DNA from: Amphiura filiformis
Lineage: Eukaryota; Echinodermata; Ophiuroidea; Amphilepidida; Amphiuridae
DNA: 64,000 nucleotides
Direction of reading: 5' to 3'
Assembly: GCF_039555335.1 (NCBI RefSeq)
Contig: NC_092628.1
Location: 59,383,547-59,447,546 of the forward strand
A program made the translations under genes and the position numbers. Positions 24,237-35,469 of the stretch are shown here, one piece after another. Numbering within the stretch: the stretch's first letter is position 1; every line of letters starts with the position of its first letter. The notes beneath the pieces were generated by a model that had not been told where the DNA came from, did no database searches, and saw nothing but the letters and a program-made list of their open reading frames with translations.

Positions 24237-24242
24237 AATAAA
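24237..24242 (+). terminator. Candidate polyadenylation signal AATAAA
   Basis: AATAAA about 100 bp past the stop of the small membrane-protein frame. Confidence 0.5.
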
Positions 24243-24499
24243 ATGGTAGCCTATTTCTCATTGGTAGAAATCATGTTTGTTCTTAGGCGAATCTGGCCAA
24301 GACGACAGTATAATAAACGGTTTTATAATCTGAATTTTCTCAGGCGAGAATCTTGATAGCATACCACCAGAGATGTTACCCCGGTGGAGCGGAGGATGTG
24401 ATGTGGGGGTGCACCTATATGGCAAACCCGGGGATATGTCAGCAAAGTGGTATAACTTTTTGACTTTCCTATTAAGGGATCTAAAATAAGCATTTATTG

Positions 24500-25114
24500 C
24501 GTTTCGACAGTATTTTTTGTGGGACATCAGAGCACCTCAGACCTATCGAATTGCATTCTGAATACGAAGCATGTCTTTCTGATATCAAATAATTTTCATT
24601 TTTTGACAATCACAATATAATACAAATTTTATGACAAATTATAAAAATTTGATATTTTTCAAATTTTGATATATAACAGTCCTCGAAGTAAATTATATAA
24701 ATCTAATGACATATTCTTAAAGTGTATGTAGCAGGGAGGAAAAGCCGACGGTCAATTGAAAATTTTGACCTTTCATATTGAAGATATGGATTTTTTCCCA
24801 AAAAGACCTCATTTTTTTTGGTGAAAAAAAAAAAAAAATCCACATCTTCAATACGAAAGGTCAAAATTTTCAATTGACTTTTCATCCCACCTACATACAC
24901 TTTAAGTATAAATCATCAGATATATAAAGTTTACTTCAAGTACTGTTAAATATCCAAAATATCAATTTTTAATGATTTGCCATAAAATGTGTATTAAATT
25001 GCGAATTTCAAAAAATCAAAATTATTTGATATCAGAATGACATTCTTCGTATTCAGATTGCAATTCGATATGTCTGATGTGCTCTAATGTCCCACAATAA
25101 ATACTGTCCAAACG
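24500..25114. mobile_element. 615-bp foldback element, almost fully palindromic
   Basis: Ends CGTTTCGACAGTATTTTTTG and CAATAAATACTGTCCAAACG are inverse copies. GTGGGACATCAGAGCAC matches GTGCTCTAATGTCCCAC, and the pairing continues through most of both arms to a centre near 24815 (CTTTCATATTGAAGATATGG versus CCACATCTTCAATACGAAAG). No coding sequence. Confidence 0.9.
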
Positions 25115-25532
25115 TTCATACCCCAGCCCTTAAAAAGGCCAACATTCTCCAAAGTCAGCAACCCCTAAAAATTATGATGCGGCAAAAACGCATTGTTCTA
25201 TACATACGGCCGGATTTGATTTTTTTTTTCTGGAAGAGGCTACATGACCTAAAATCATACTTGACCGGAAGCTTGAAAACACACTCTGAAAATGTTCTGA
25301 TTTTTATTTTCAAAAAGTTTCAAAATCAATCCACTTCGGAAAAAAAGGCTGTTTTCAGTTTCATATATCTATACAACAACAAAACACACAATCTGGGTGG
25401 GTCGAGTCTGTTATATATAGAACATGTTTTTGACGAGAATAGAATTGTGTATCTTGTAAAAACAAACACCAGGAAATGATTTGAAGATTCAGTATTAATT
25501 TTAGAATCAATCTATGATTGGCCAAATCTACA

Positions 25533-25760
25533 TACAGGTCGTATCAAAATGATTGGTACCCATCAATTTTGATGTTTGTTAAAAAAGACTGCCTCTTCCC
25601 AATGTAAAATTTAATACTCTTGACATGTCCAGAATGTAGGCCTATAGTTTATGACTTGTTATACAATTAATCCGCAAATGATTTGGATCTTATGATGAAT
25701 TTTGATGCGTCACTCAGAGATGCATACGGATGAGTACCAATCATTTGGATACAGCTTGTA
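25533..25760. mobile_element. MITE, TACAGG..GTATCAAAAT family, copy 1
   Basis: Left end TACAGGTCGTATCAAAATGA then TTGGTACCCATC. Right end GATGAGTACCAATCATTTGG then ATACAGCTTGTA, its inverse. Homologous to the copy at 26158. Confidence 0.8.
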
Positions 25761-26157
25761 CCTACAATGTATCTATTTTTTTGATCGATACCATTTCAGA
25801 TATAGACTTTAATAACATGAAACTCTACCACAAATGCAATTTTAGCTATTACAACCTTAAAAAGAGTAGAAGATAAATAAAATATGAGTAAACCAAGACG
25901 TCTTCATGACATATGATCAATGTTTCTGGCATTGTGCCGCAAAGCGTATTGCAATTTAGCTGCACATATAAATTAACTTAATGTAAGGCATTATGTTATT
26001 TTGGTTGCTACTATCAACAACACGGTGACCTGTATCAATTAAAAAAAAAAAAACAAGCTTTTTAATTACACGCAGGTTAAAATTATTTTATATACGAGCG
26101 AATAATTGCGATGGATCAAAACTAAAACCTATGGCGTATGATCAGGAGGGGGTTGAT
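25761..26157. other. Intergenic, no feature seen
   Basis: AT-rich, with an A-run at 26040. Nothing recognisable. Confidence 0.4.
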
Positions 26158-26383
26158 TACAGGCTGTATCAAAATTACTGGTACCATCAATTTTGATGTT
26201 TATTGAATAGCCTGCTTCTAATAGCTTTCTAATGAAAAATTAGATACTCTTGAAATGTCCAGAACGTATGGTTTGTTTTATTGATCTACAAATTATTTGG
26301 ATCGTATGTTAAATTGTGATGTGTCAGACACATCCGTTATCAATGAAAACTGATGGGTACCAATCATATTGATATAGCATTAT
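26158..26383. mobile_element. MITE, TACAGG..GTATCAAAAT family, copy 2
   Basis: Left end TACAGGCTGTATCAAAATTA. Right part TGATGGGTACCAATCATATT then GATATAGC. Shares internal words with copy 1 (ATCAATTTTGATGTTTRTT, ATACTCTTGAMATGTCCAGA). Confidence 0.8.
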
Positions 26384-26397
26384 CGCATTTAACATTG

Positions 26398-26700
26398 TCT
26401 GCAGTCTTCAATATAGATAGCATTATTATATCATAACTACATAGAGTATGACATACCTCTCTTGAGTGTCTTCAGTAGATAGCTTTATCATATCACACAG
26501 AACATGCGCTATCTTCAGAAGATAGCAGTATCACATAAGAGCATGGCATGCTATCTTCAGTAGGTAGCATTATCATATCACATGGACTTTTATGATAAGA
26601 GCATGACATGCTGTCTTCAGTAGATAGCATTATCATATCACATAAGAGCATGGCATGCTATCTTCAGTAGATAGCATTATATCATTAGACAATCATGCAT
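26398..26700 (+). repeat. Minisatellite with CTATCTTCAGTAGATAGC
   Basis: About five imperfect copies of a 48-60-bp unit: GCTATCTTCAGTAGATAGCA, TTATCATATCACAT, AAGAGCATGGCATG. The first half of the unit is itself a hairpin (GCTATCT..AGATAGC). Confidence 0.85.
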
Positions 26701-26740
26701 AGCATCATGTGCTATATCTTATAGCATAATCACACCACGC

Positions 26741-26950
26741 TTAAGGGACCGTTCTCAAACACTTGTTAGGGGGCCTGATGCAAAAAGGGGGCCCTTAAGA
26801 TTTTTGACCCTCCTAAGGGGGGGGGGGGCCTGAAAAAATGGGGGGCTGACTTTTTGAGATCTGAAAAGGGGGGCCCAAAAATGTTTGCGATAATTTGTTT
26901 TTGGCATCAGCCCCCCCCCCCCCTGACAAGTGTTTGTGAACGGTCCCTAA
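26741..26950. mobile_element. 210-bp foldback MITE with G/C-run interior
   Basis: TTAAGGGACCGTTCTCAAAC plus ACTTGTTAGG on the left mirror CCTGACAAGTGTTTGTGAAC plus GGTCCCTAA on the right. The interior is G-run then C-run (GGGGGGGG at 26819, CCCCCCCCCC at 26911). Confidence 0.85.
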
Positions 26951-27690
26951 CTTGTTTTGCTTTTAGTAACCAGAAAACGTAATAGAATACTGAGTGATAG
27001 TAATAAGAAACCTGTATGATTTGTTTCATCAGTCGCAGGAAAGGTGGTTACAGAGATGTGCGGCAGATTTGGGTGCATTTTAACTGGCTTAAGGATGGGT
27101 GTTTTTTAGCAGAATTGTCTCCAAAAATCTGAAAAACTTGGCAAATTTGTCATTATTTTTAGCAAAATTTCCGAAAATTATCCAGAATTTGGCAAATTTA
27201 CCGATATTTAGAGTTGAAATAATCAAACAGTATAGCATATTTGTGGGTGTCTTTTTCTTTAATGTGATATATTTGGGGTATATTTTTGGAATCAATCCCA
27301 CCCACCCTTACCCAATCCAAAATCAAGACTCTGGGTCTTGTGAAGCAGATCACAAATGTTTTGGCTGCAAACAAACACACACAAAACAAACCAAAACAAA
27401 AACAAGACTGGCAAATTTAATGCAATTTAATATTTAGCGTTTCCTCATAAAACCAGTCAAAGCACGCTGCGATGAAAATCCCATGGAAATTTGAATTTAA
27501 TTTGAAAAATTAATATTTTGTGCTGCATGCTAAAAACCTACAGAGGATTTTGATTGAATGCCTCTTTTAGCACTAGAATCAAATCAGATTGAAAAACAAT
27601 GCAGATTTTACATCAATGTCACATTTCTGAAAGGAAAAATGAAATCCATAAGTAGGCCTATTGCATTTTCATACAACGAATATCCGAGAA
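26951..27690. other. Intergenic, no gene seen
   Basis: Contains the repetitive phrase GGCAAATTT (27130-27200). No coding support. Confidence 0.4.
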
Positions 27691-27899
27691 TAAAGGTCCG
27701 ACCGTTCATACTGTCACCGCATTTGCGATGCGGTGCGTTGCTGCACTGCAAACTACTGCATTGCGATGTCGCAATAAAGTTAAATACATTTTAACTTGGA
27801 ACTGCGACGAGTTGCGTTGAGTTGCGGCAAAAGTAATCTATATATCAGCATCGCAAAGCAACGCATCGCAAATGCGGTGGTAGTATGAACGGACCTTAA
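27691..27899. mobile_element. 209-bp foldback MITE
   Basis: TAAAGGTCCGACCGTTCATA and CACCGCATTTGCGATGCG on the left match CGCATCGCAAATGCGGTGG and TAGTATGAACGGACCTTA on the right. Confidence 0.9.
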
Positions 27900-28710
27900 G
27901 AACATTTCAACAAATCAGTTACTTACAGAGGACATGAAATCGATGAAAATCAATCTTAATTTTTCCAAAAACGTTTAATTTTCTCTGTAACCTACTTTGT
28001 AACTGATTTGACATATGAAGCATATATAGCTTCCATCATTTCGAAATGAATGCATGAAATTGAATCAAAACAGCTGGCACAGGGGTTTGGGTCCAAATTT
28101 AAACAAGTTATACTGATCATGACATAAGGGGCTAAATGACGTTTCAAATGCCTACGTCAACATTAAATTGGACACATTTCAGCGATGTCTGCATCGCCGT
28201 CGAATTTCCCTGGGTATACTCAGTGGAGGCACCAACAATTTTGTTTGGGCCCTGACTTTTAGAGGTGGGCAGCAATCTGACAATTTTCCTTACATTTTGT
28301 AATTTTTTCCCAGAAGGGTGAAAATTTGGCAGCCCATCCCTACTGTCCCACACTCTCAGTCCGTGTCTGGGTCATGGAGCAATACATAGGCCTACTACAA
28401 AACCTGAAGTATGTGACCCCTGTTCAGTTCTCTCCAAACATGCCAAAATCCACTTCTAAATACCACATGCACCACCACTCCACAAATGGTAAAAGGAAAA
28501 TTGAATTAGCGTCAACAAAATCGTAACCCCTACCGCAACCCTAACCAGTAACAAAATTATAGTGCTCCTGGAGCACTGTGTGTTGACAATAACTCAATTA
28601 ATCTGCAGACCAACTCATTTCATTGACCGTGAAAATTTACTAACCGCTCTCGTGTTTGGGTTGATAACCAGGGTTGATAAATGCAACAAAACACACCAAA
28701 AAACAAAATG
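27900..28710. other. Intergenic, no gene seen
   Basis: No supported feature. Short open frames only. Confidence 0.4.
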
Positions 28711-28990
28711 AATGAATGAATGAATCTTTATTTCCATAATAAAAAACAAAAAAATTCAACATCGAAAAATAAAATAAAACAAGACAATTATGGAGGAGAT
28801 GATCGAAAGGCCAATAAGGCCAGCATATTTGACCATCCCCTTACAGAACTAAATTAATACAACAAACAAACACGAGTATAATTATTAAGCCTATCACACA
28901 AGAACAAAAAAACGGGGCTCCAAGAACTAGTTATAAAATGAGATCATGATGAGACAAAAACAAACCCAAGCATCACCATTACCAGTCATT
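28711..28990 (-). mobile_element. Probable LINE 3' end with (ATTC)n tail
   Basis: On the minus strand the segment ends GGAAATAAAGATTCATTCAT followed by TCATT, which resembles the AATAAA plus tetranucleotide tail of CR1/L2-type LINEs. I cannot read a convincing reverse transcriptase piece, so only the 3' UTR may be left. Confidence 0.45.
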
Positions 28991-29499
28991 ATCCACGGAT
29001 CCTAGCAGGGTGCAAAGGGGGCTGCTGCCACCTGTGAGAAGTCTTGCCCCCTCCCCCTCTTATGGGATGCTGGCTGCCCTGATATTAAAGATTTTAGGCC
29101 TTTTTAGTATTTTTTTTTCCATTTTCGTCGAAGTTTCCCCTGCCCCTTTTAAAATTGTCCGCCCCCCTCATTTGCCCACCCTCTGAAAAAGTGCTGGCTA
29201 CGCCACTGGATCTTAGGGAGGGTCTACCCACTCCCCAGAACTGATTTTGGGGCAAAATAGCGGGCTTGATGAACTGAAATTTCAACATTTTTGTGGGGCT
29301 CTGTGAACTAAAATTGGGCCAAATTATAGGATTTGGAGCTTACAAAAATTCAAAATTTTTCCTAATTTGAGCCAAAGAGCTACTATTTACAGTTTGAGGC
29401 TCAATGAACAGGAGCATGATGCAAATATGGGTCTTAAGGAACAACCGGAGAGCCTGGAAAAGGGACCCTTGACCGGCGCACATACCCGTACCACCTTAA
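28991..29499. repeat. C-rich dispersed repeat debris
   Basis: CCCCCTCCCCCTCTTATGGG, GCCCCCCTCATTTGCCC and GTGCTGGCTACGCCACTGG (a CAGTGGCGTAG-type MITE end, 29192-29210) indicate fragments of elements also seen at 55.4 kb. Confidence 0.4.
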
Positions 29500-29606
29500 C
29501 ATGTGAGTGACCCCCGGTTGCGGCATATACACAATCAATTTGATTGATCAATATCAAAGATCCTCGAAACAAGAGTGGATACAAAATCTGGAGAACAGGT
29601 TATTGG

Positions 29607-29910
29607 CGAGTTAAAAAATAGGCGAGTTAGAAAAAGGCGAGTTAAAATGGCGAGTTACCCCCTGCAGTGTTTTCCGGAAAGTCCACGTGGCGAGTTAAAA
29701 TGGCGAGTTACCCCCTGCAGTGTTTTCGGGAAAGTCCACACGGCGAGTGGTGAGTTTCCGGAAAGTCCACGAGGCGAGTTGTGAATTTCCGGAAAGTCCA
29801 CATGGCAAGTTGTGAATTTCCGGAAAGTCCATGTGGCGAGTTGCGAATTCCGGAAAGTCCATGTGGTGAGTTGCGAATTTCCGGAAAGTCCATGTGGCGA
29901 GTTGTGAAAA
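29607..29910 (+). repeat. GGCGAGTT minisatellite, left array
   Basis: After four short GGCGAGTT-spaced repeats come about seven copies of a 36-48-bp unit, TTTCCGGAAAGTCCATGTGG followed by CGAGTTGTGAA. Overlapping open frames on both strands here are repeat by-products. Confidence 0.9.
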
Positions 29911-30654
29911 ATGCAGTTTTGGTCAAAATTAAAAAAATGATTATTTAAAAAAATTGATACCATTAATGTATTCTTTGACTCATGTCCGTTCCATATTATA
30001 CTTTATCATATAAATAGATATCAGCCTTGATTTTAAATACTGCAATCAATAGTTAATACTTTCATTAATACTGTACAAATTTGCCTAGGCATTATGTGTT
30101 TTGACTTTGGCACATACAATTTGATTTTTTTTTCTGTGTGTGCAGTATGTCCTAACTAGTTTTTGATGGTAAAAACAAAAGGATTTCAGTATCAGTAGAA
30201 TGCACAGTGACCGCCACTGATGTTGATGAAAATGTATTTGTATGATTTTTTATTTCAAGAGTAGTGAGATATGATTAGGTTTCTTTTATATTAGTGGTTG
30301 CTTGTATATCCGATTATTCATGGTACATAAAATAGTTGAGTAATCAATCAATTGACTTATTATGTGTTGTGCCCCTTGTGTTGTGTGTTTTTTTAAAGTG
30401 TTTAAAAGTTTTATGACTTTTATTTGTATAACTTTTTCGGATTTTATTTATACTAGAAGAGGGCAGCCTATGCACAGTCGAGAGTAGCACTGTCTCTATA
30501 TATTAATTCCCAAGATCATTGCAAGCCCGAGAGAAATATATGATAAATGGAAACTGATTTTGCTGATTTTGGACTAGCAGCTTTAAAAAAAACAGTACTT
30601 AATACACTGTGACATTTTTAATTCACTGTTGGAACTCATCATATCATAGTCTTG

Positions 30655-30965
30655 CTGTAACTCGCCACTGGGACTTCATAGTGTTGCTGTAACTCGCCAC
30701 TGGGACTTCATAGTGTTACTGTAACTCGCCACTGGGACTTCATAGTGTTGCTGTAACTCGCCACTGGGACTTCATAGTGTTACTGTAACTTGCCACTGGG
30801 ACTTCATAGTGTTGCTGTAACTCGCCACCGGGACTTCATAGTGTTACCCATGGGAATATCTAAAAATAGCCTGACTCTGTGGGGGGTAACTCGCCTTTTT
30901 AACTCGCCTTTACCTAACTCGCCCATATTGTAACTCGCCTAAAACATGCTCTCCAAAATCTGCCA
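30655..30965 (+). repeat. AACTCGCC minisatellite, right array (inverse of left)
   Basis: Six to seven copies of a 33-bp unit, GCTGTAACTCGCCACTGGGA then CTTCATAGTGTT, followed by irregular TAACTCGCC repeats. AACTCGCC is the inverse of GGCGAGTT. The reverse complement TCCCAGTGGCGAGTT resembles the left unit TCCATGTGGCGAGTT. Confidence 0.9.
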
Positions 30966-31165
30966 TTGTGCACTGCACACACACTAACATCAATAGTGAT
31001 TTTATTGTCCAACCGTCAATAAAATCAAACTGGATTAGATACTAAGTATCTTTAATAATATTGAAGAGAAATATTATTTTGTATCCAATCCTGCCTCTAA
31101 GGTCCGCAATATTAATCAATCAAATTGATTGTGTATGGGCCGCATTTATGACCTTCGATTACATG

Positions 31166-31592
31166 CGAGTTGCACCGAGGATGCAATGTTTGATTTCTGA
31201 GCCAGTTGACCTAGCAACGGTCATATTCTAACGTACAAAATACAACAAAACATTCCTTGACATTTATAGAATTTTTATTGCTTATCAGCTGTCTCAAACA
31301 AAAATAATTTACACACACAACCACAAATAGCAGTACTATAGCAACTTCTTTCAGGTACAATACAAATGTTTTGTTTTTAAATTCACAAGTGGAAAAAGGT
31401 TTTCATTCATCCAATCAGTTTACTGAAAATGGAAGTAGATCTAATACTGACAAGGGACTTATACCAGAAATAATAGAATATACTTTATTTATGTTCTGTT
31501 TTTAAATTCAAGGGTAGATAAAGGTAGTAAAATATAAAGATATATTCTGTAAAAATGTGTCAAGTGACACTTGGTACTATGTATTTGTTTGA
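31166..31592. other. Intergenic, no feature seen
   Basis: AT-rich, nothing supported. Confidence 0.4.
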
Positions 31593-31822
31593 TATACACT
31601 ACTCAAAATATTTAAAGGATCATAAATTGACAACCCTGATTTTCATTCTTTCTTTTCTGTTCTCATGGTGCTGACCAAAGTGTTTTTGGTGTTATGAGAC
31701 TAAGTATACTCAGTAGTGCTTCATCAAATGAAATTTTACAAACATAATTTACAATATTACTGCTGGTTTTGGACAATACTAATAAATTAGTCTGATCCTT
31801 CACTTTCTTTGAGTAGTGTATA
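31593..31822. mobile_element. 230-bp Tc1/mariner-like MITE
   Basis: Begins TATACACTACTCAAAATATT plus TAAAGGATCA. Ends TGATCCTTCACTTTCTTTGA plus GTAGTGTATA, its inverse. TA at both ends fits the TA target duplication of the Tc1/mariner superfamily. The interior is non-coding. Confidence 0.8.
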
Positions 31823-32799
31823 TTATACAGAATAAAGTAAAGTATCCAACAAATCTCCTCAGCACTGATCACTTACTGAGCATTGATTGAAAAGATTTGT
31901 ATAGACCCACTAGTTTCTTCCATATTGTATTCCATATAAGTTTTTCATTACTGTGTCATCATACACCAAAACCAACCATTTCAATTTAATTGAAATAACT
32001 GTTTATTTAAAGGAGTATTTCATGATCCTAGCATCCTCTTTTTATGACATTTGTCACCAGATATGCACCAAAAAAATGTATTCCCAAAATTTCAGTTGAT
32101 TCCAATTTTGCGTTTGCAAGTTATGCATGATTATGTGTATTACACTGCTCCATAGGCCAGTGTTGTAATTCCATTCTGGTGTACCGGAACGTAATTCAAA
32201 TTTCATGATATTTTTGCAAAACAAATTAATGTGCAAGAAATTTTTTGTACATAAACATTATGTAGCCAGGGGTTTCCAGTGATATAAAAATCTCAACTTT
32301 TTTTGAGAAAAGTGGGGGGGATGATGCTGTGGATCACAAAATGCCCTTTTAACAAATTATATAAATAAATATATAAATATTGAAGCTTGAGGCAGAAAAC
32401 ATGTTCATGTATATGTTTTCTAGGCCTGTGCACTATGATAAGATTCTCCCCATTGCTGGATTTACATAGTTTTGCAGACTTCAAACTGTTGCTGGTGTGT
32501 TCACCTAAACCTAAGTAGTAGGATATAGGCCTACTTGTAATTCCGACAATGGGATATATCTACATAGCACACAAAACAATAGTAATCTTGGAATGATTGT
32601 ACAAATACATCACCTGCTTTTAACTTTAACTACAATCATTCAAATATTATTTTGGTAAAAGTTTACAGATTCATCAATTTCAAGATGAGGATAAAGGAGT
32701 CCATATGAAGCAGGAAAAGAGGAACTGTCGACACAATGAAAAGAAACAAAAGGAGATACATATTACGCAATCTGTACAACCCTCATTCAAAGGGCGACA
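31823..32799. other. Intergenic, no gene seen
   Basis: AT-rich sequence without a supported feature. Confidence 0.4.
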
Positions 32800-33121
32800 A
32801 CTCTCTAGTCCGAAGGTTCCCTAGTCTGAAGGTTCCCTAGTCCGAAGGCTCCTTAGTCCAAAGGTTCGCTAGTCCGAACACATAATTTACCATTCGTTAG
32901 TCCGAATTCTGAAAAAGGTTCGCTAATCCGAATATCGGGTTCTCTAGTCCGAATAATGAATAAGTTTCTCTAGTCCGAATATGGAATAAGACTCGCTAAC
33001 CCTAAACCTTAACACTAACCCTTATTCTATATTCGGACTAGAGAACCTTTGGATTAGCTAACTTAATTTGGTTTTCGGACTAGTGACCCTTCGGACTAGC
33101 GACCCTAGACTAGAGGGAAGT
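32800..33121. mobile_element. Inverted-array element with CTAGTCCGAA repeats
   Basis: The left half has about eight to nine irregularly spaced YTAGTCCGAA words (CTAGTCCGAAGGTTCCCTAG, CTCTAGTCCGAATA). The right half has the inverse TTCGGACTAG three times plus decayed copies. The ends GCGACAACTCTCTAGTC and GACTAGAGGGAAGTCAC are imperfectly inverse. CTAACCCTAAACC lies near the centre. Confidence 0.8.
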
Positions 33122-33412
33122 CACAATTCAAAGTGGTATATAATCTGGCACAACACAATTATGATGTGCTGTAGGACCATAGCTCACAAGAGTCAAGCTG
33201 ATATAAAGAGGAGATAAAACAATCAATTCTCACCAAATTAAGACCTCACCAAAAAGTAACTCAGCCGTTATAAATATGCCTATAACTTTAAAACTATTTA
33301 TATTTGGTATATGAAAGCACCAGGAAAATTATAATTTAGTTATCAATAATTTCAACACCTAATTTTTCCAAATTAATTTTGAAGATGACAAGTGCCCATT
33401 TTCGTTTTTGCA

Positions 33413-33772
33413 TTAAGGGGGTACTACACCCCTGGCCAATTTTGTGCCTATTTTTGCATTTTTCTCAAAAATTATAGCGCATTGGTGACAGGTAAGATAT
33501 GTATATTATAGGGGCAAAGACTACAGCTACTGCACTGAAAATTCAGCAATTCAAGGCAAGTAGTTTTTGATTTATTGATCAAATATTGGTTTTCCCTCAT
33601 TTTTGACTGTAACTCCACAACTGTGGTCTGTGCTGAAATAAAATTTCCAGTGCAATAGTTGTAGTCCTTGCCACTATAATATACATATCTTACTTGTCAC
33701 CAATGCGCTATAATTTTTGAGAAAAATGCAAAAATAGGCACAAAATTGGGCAGGGGTGTAGTACCCCCTTAA
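33413..33772. mobile_element. 360-bp foldback element with TTAA ends, copy 1
   Basis: TTAAGGGGGTACTACACCCC on the left and GGGGTGTAGTACCCCCTTAA on the right, with arms of about 140 bp. The TTAA at both ends fits the piggyBac-type target site. A second copy is at 60820. Confidence 0.9.
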
Positions 33773-34301
33773 ATGTATTGATTTGAATTTGGCACAAAGA
33801 TAATGCATAGGGGGGATTTTACATGCCACCATGCTTGCATAATAACCATTCATAACTTCATAAATATATGTGATGTGTGCAATCCAATCATATTTTATTA
33901 TTTGTAAACACATCATTAATAACTCACAATAAACTGCAAAGTGCATCATGGTTCCAATCTTGAACATAAATAACCCATGTTAAAACACGCAAACAAGCAT
34001 GCGTTTTAAATGCGCATTAAAATAGTGAATGGAAGATACATTTTGAATAGTCTTTTATGCAAACAATTGTGTTATTTTCATTAAACAAATTTGTAAAATG
34101 GTGGTGATGAATGACAAGAATAATTTTGCACCAATCATTGTGTGAAATTGTTGGGGTTTGCGCTGGGCTTCGGTATTTTTTCTGGGGAGCTTTCGCACAC
34201 CCTCAAAAAAATTACCTTGGCCCAAAACAAACACCTCCAATTTCTCGCAATGACCGTAAAACAGATAGCGCCCAGTATAGACACATTTGGGAAACGATCT
34301 G
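33773..34301. other. Intergenic, no gene seen
   Basis: AT-rich; no supported feature. Confidence 0.35.
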
Positions 34302-34550
34302 CTCCATGGGGGCCAGAGGTATTTTTGAAAATTGAGTTATTATAAGTATATAATTATTACCTTATACAAACATAATTATTAGGCTATCATATATACTGAA
34401 AACGCCAAATAAAGGTCTAGCATACTTAATTTGGTTCTAAAGTTCTGAAGATTTGCGATGTGTATTTTCTTATGTATTTTATCGCTTTTTACTCTATAAT
34501 TTTGCCTTTATCTCAATTTCAAATTTGCCGCCTTTGGCCCCCCATGGACC
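34302..34550. mobile_element. Possible foldback element
   Basis: CCATGGGGGCCAGAGG with ATTTTTGAAAATTGAG on the left matches CTCAATTTCAAATTTGCC and CCTTTGGCCCCCCATGG on the right. Confidence 0.5.
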
Positions 34551-35469
34551 AGATTATGTCACATTTATAACAGCCAAGTTAGTTTTTGTGAAGTCTTTAT
34601 TTGGAACTACTTTGGAAATACAACAATGTTTGGAATGATTTAATTCACTGAAAGAAAAGAGGTACATCTGTACTATATTTCAAAATCCAATAATATATAC
34701 ATTATTGAAGGCACAGTAAATACAAATGATATTGCAGCCATTCTTATATATGAAAAATAAGGTCTTAGCATTAATAGTTCTATACAACAAAAATATATAC
34801 ATATGATAGTTTTCAACTATAAAAGTCTTGCCTAATTTCAAGATTACCTAACATATGCCACTTTATTATGTATGTATATTTCATGCATTATTACCATTTA
34901 TGCCCAATCCAATTGAATAATTTGAGTTACGGATAATTTTATAAGAAAAGAAATTAGCAGTAACCATGGAAATAGATAAACAAGACCCAAAGGGCTTTCT
35001 ACTTGTTTTACTTTTCAGACAAAGATACAATTACTCAAATTTCAACATCAGACTGGATAGATTTGCATTTCAGTACACTATTTCACACATTAATCTCTAA
35101 TTGACCTTTGACCCCTGACATGAGCACTTCCATATTATATGCATATGAATAAGGCCATGTTCTGTATCTGTTCAATTTTCAATGCAAACTTGTGTCTGAT
35201 TACTTTCACATGAATGACACCATATTGGCAATTCTTGTCCAATTAATTGGAAGTGAGCAATATGTTTTTTCTAACATAATAAATTTTCATAAAATTCAAA
35301 CAAATGTCACATATTAATGACCATACAAAAACATTGATTACATATATTCTTGCCTGAAATGTTTCAGGCAAAAAAATAAAACTATTCTATCTATATCTAT
35401 CTTTACATGATTGTTTCACAGCCTCGTTGTCAATTGAATTTTGAAAACCCTGATTATGCATATGAAAGT
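34551..35469 (-). other. ENGASE 3' flank and candidate 3' UTR
   Basis: AT-rich sequence just past the ENGASE stop. On the minus strand AATAAA occurs at 34862-34867 and again near 34596-34601. Which one is used cannot be told from sequence. Confidence 0.35.

Larger units (their letters stand above)
23748..24242 (+). other. Probable terminal exon of the small membrane-protein gene
   Basis: A strong 3' splice site (pyrimidine-rich TCTCTTTTCTTTTCCC then TTTACAG, ending at 23747) opens the segment. The CDS starts 122 bp later, and AATAAA occurs at 24237-24242, about 100 bp past the stop. I could not identify an upstream exon. The splice site lies just beyond the truncated LINE. Confidence 0.45.
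29500..31165. mobile_element. 1.65-kb inverted-repeat element carrying GGCGAGTT minisatellites
   Basis: The left arm has GCGGCATATACACAATCAAT and TTGATTGAT, then GTGGATACAAAATCTGGAGA and four spaced GGCGAGTTA words. The right arm holds the inverse: TAACTCGCC words, CTCTCCAAAATCTGCC, TTTTGTATCCAATCCTGCC, ATCAATCAAATTGATTGTGT and ATGGGCCGC. Inside each arm is its own tandem array containing the same core in opposite orientation. No transposase frame is visible. Confidence 0.8.

Noticed and set aside
25087..25479. 130-codon plus-strand frame
   Set aside because: Starts inside a foldback element. AT-rich composition, no recognisable domain, no splice or polyadenylation signals.
29655..29963. 102-codon minus-strand frame of repeated LATWTFRK type
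   Set aside because: A translation of the GGCGAGTT minisatellite. The overlapping frame on the same strand shows the same effect.
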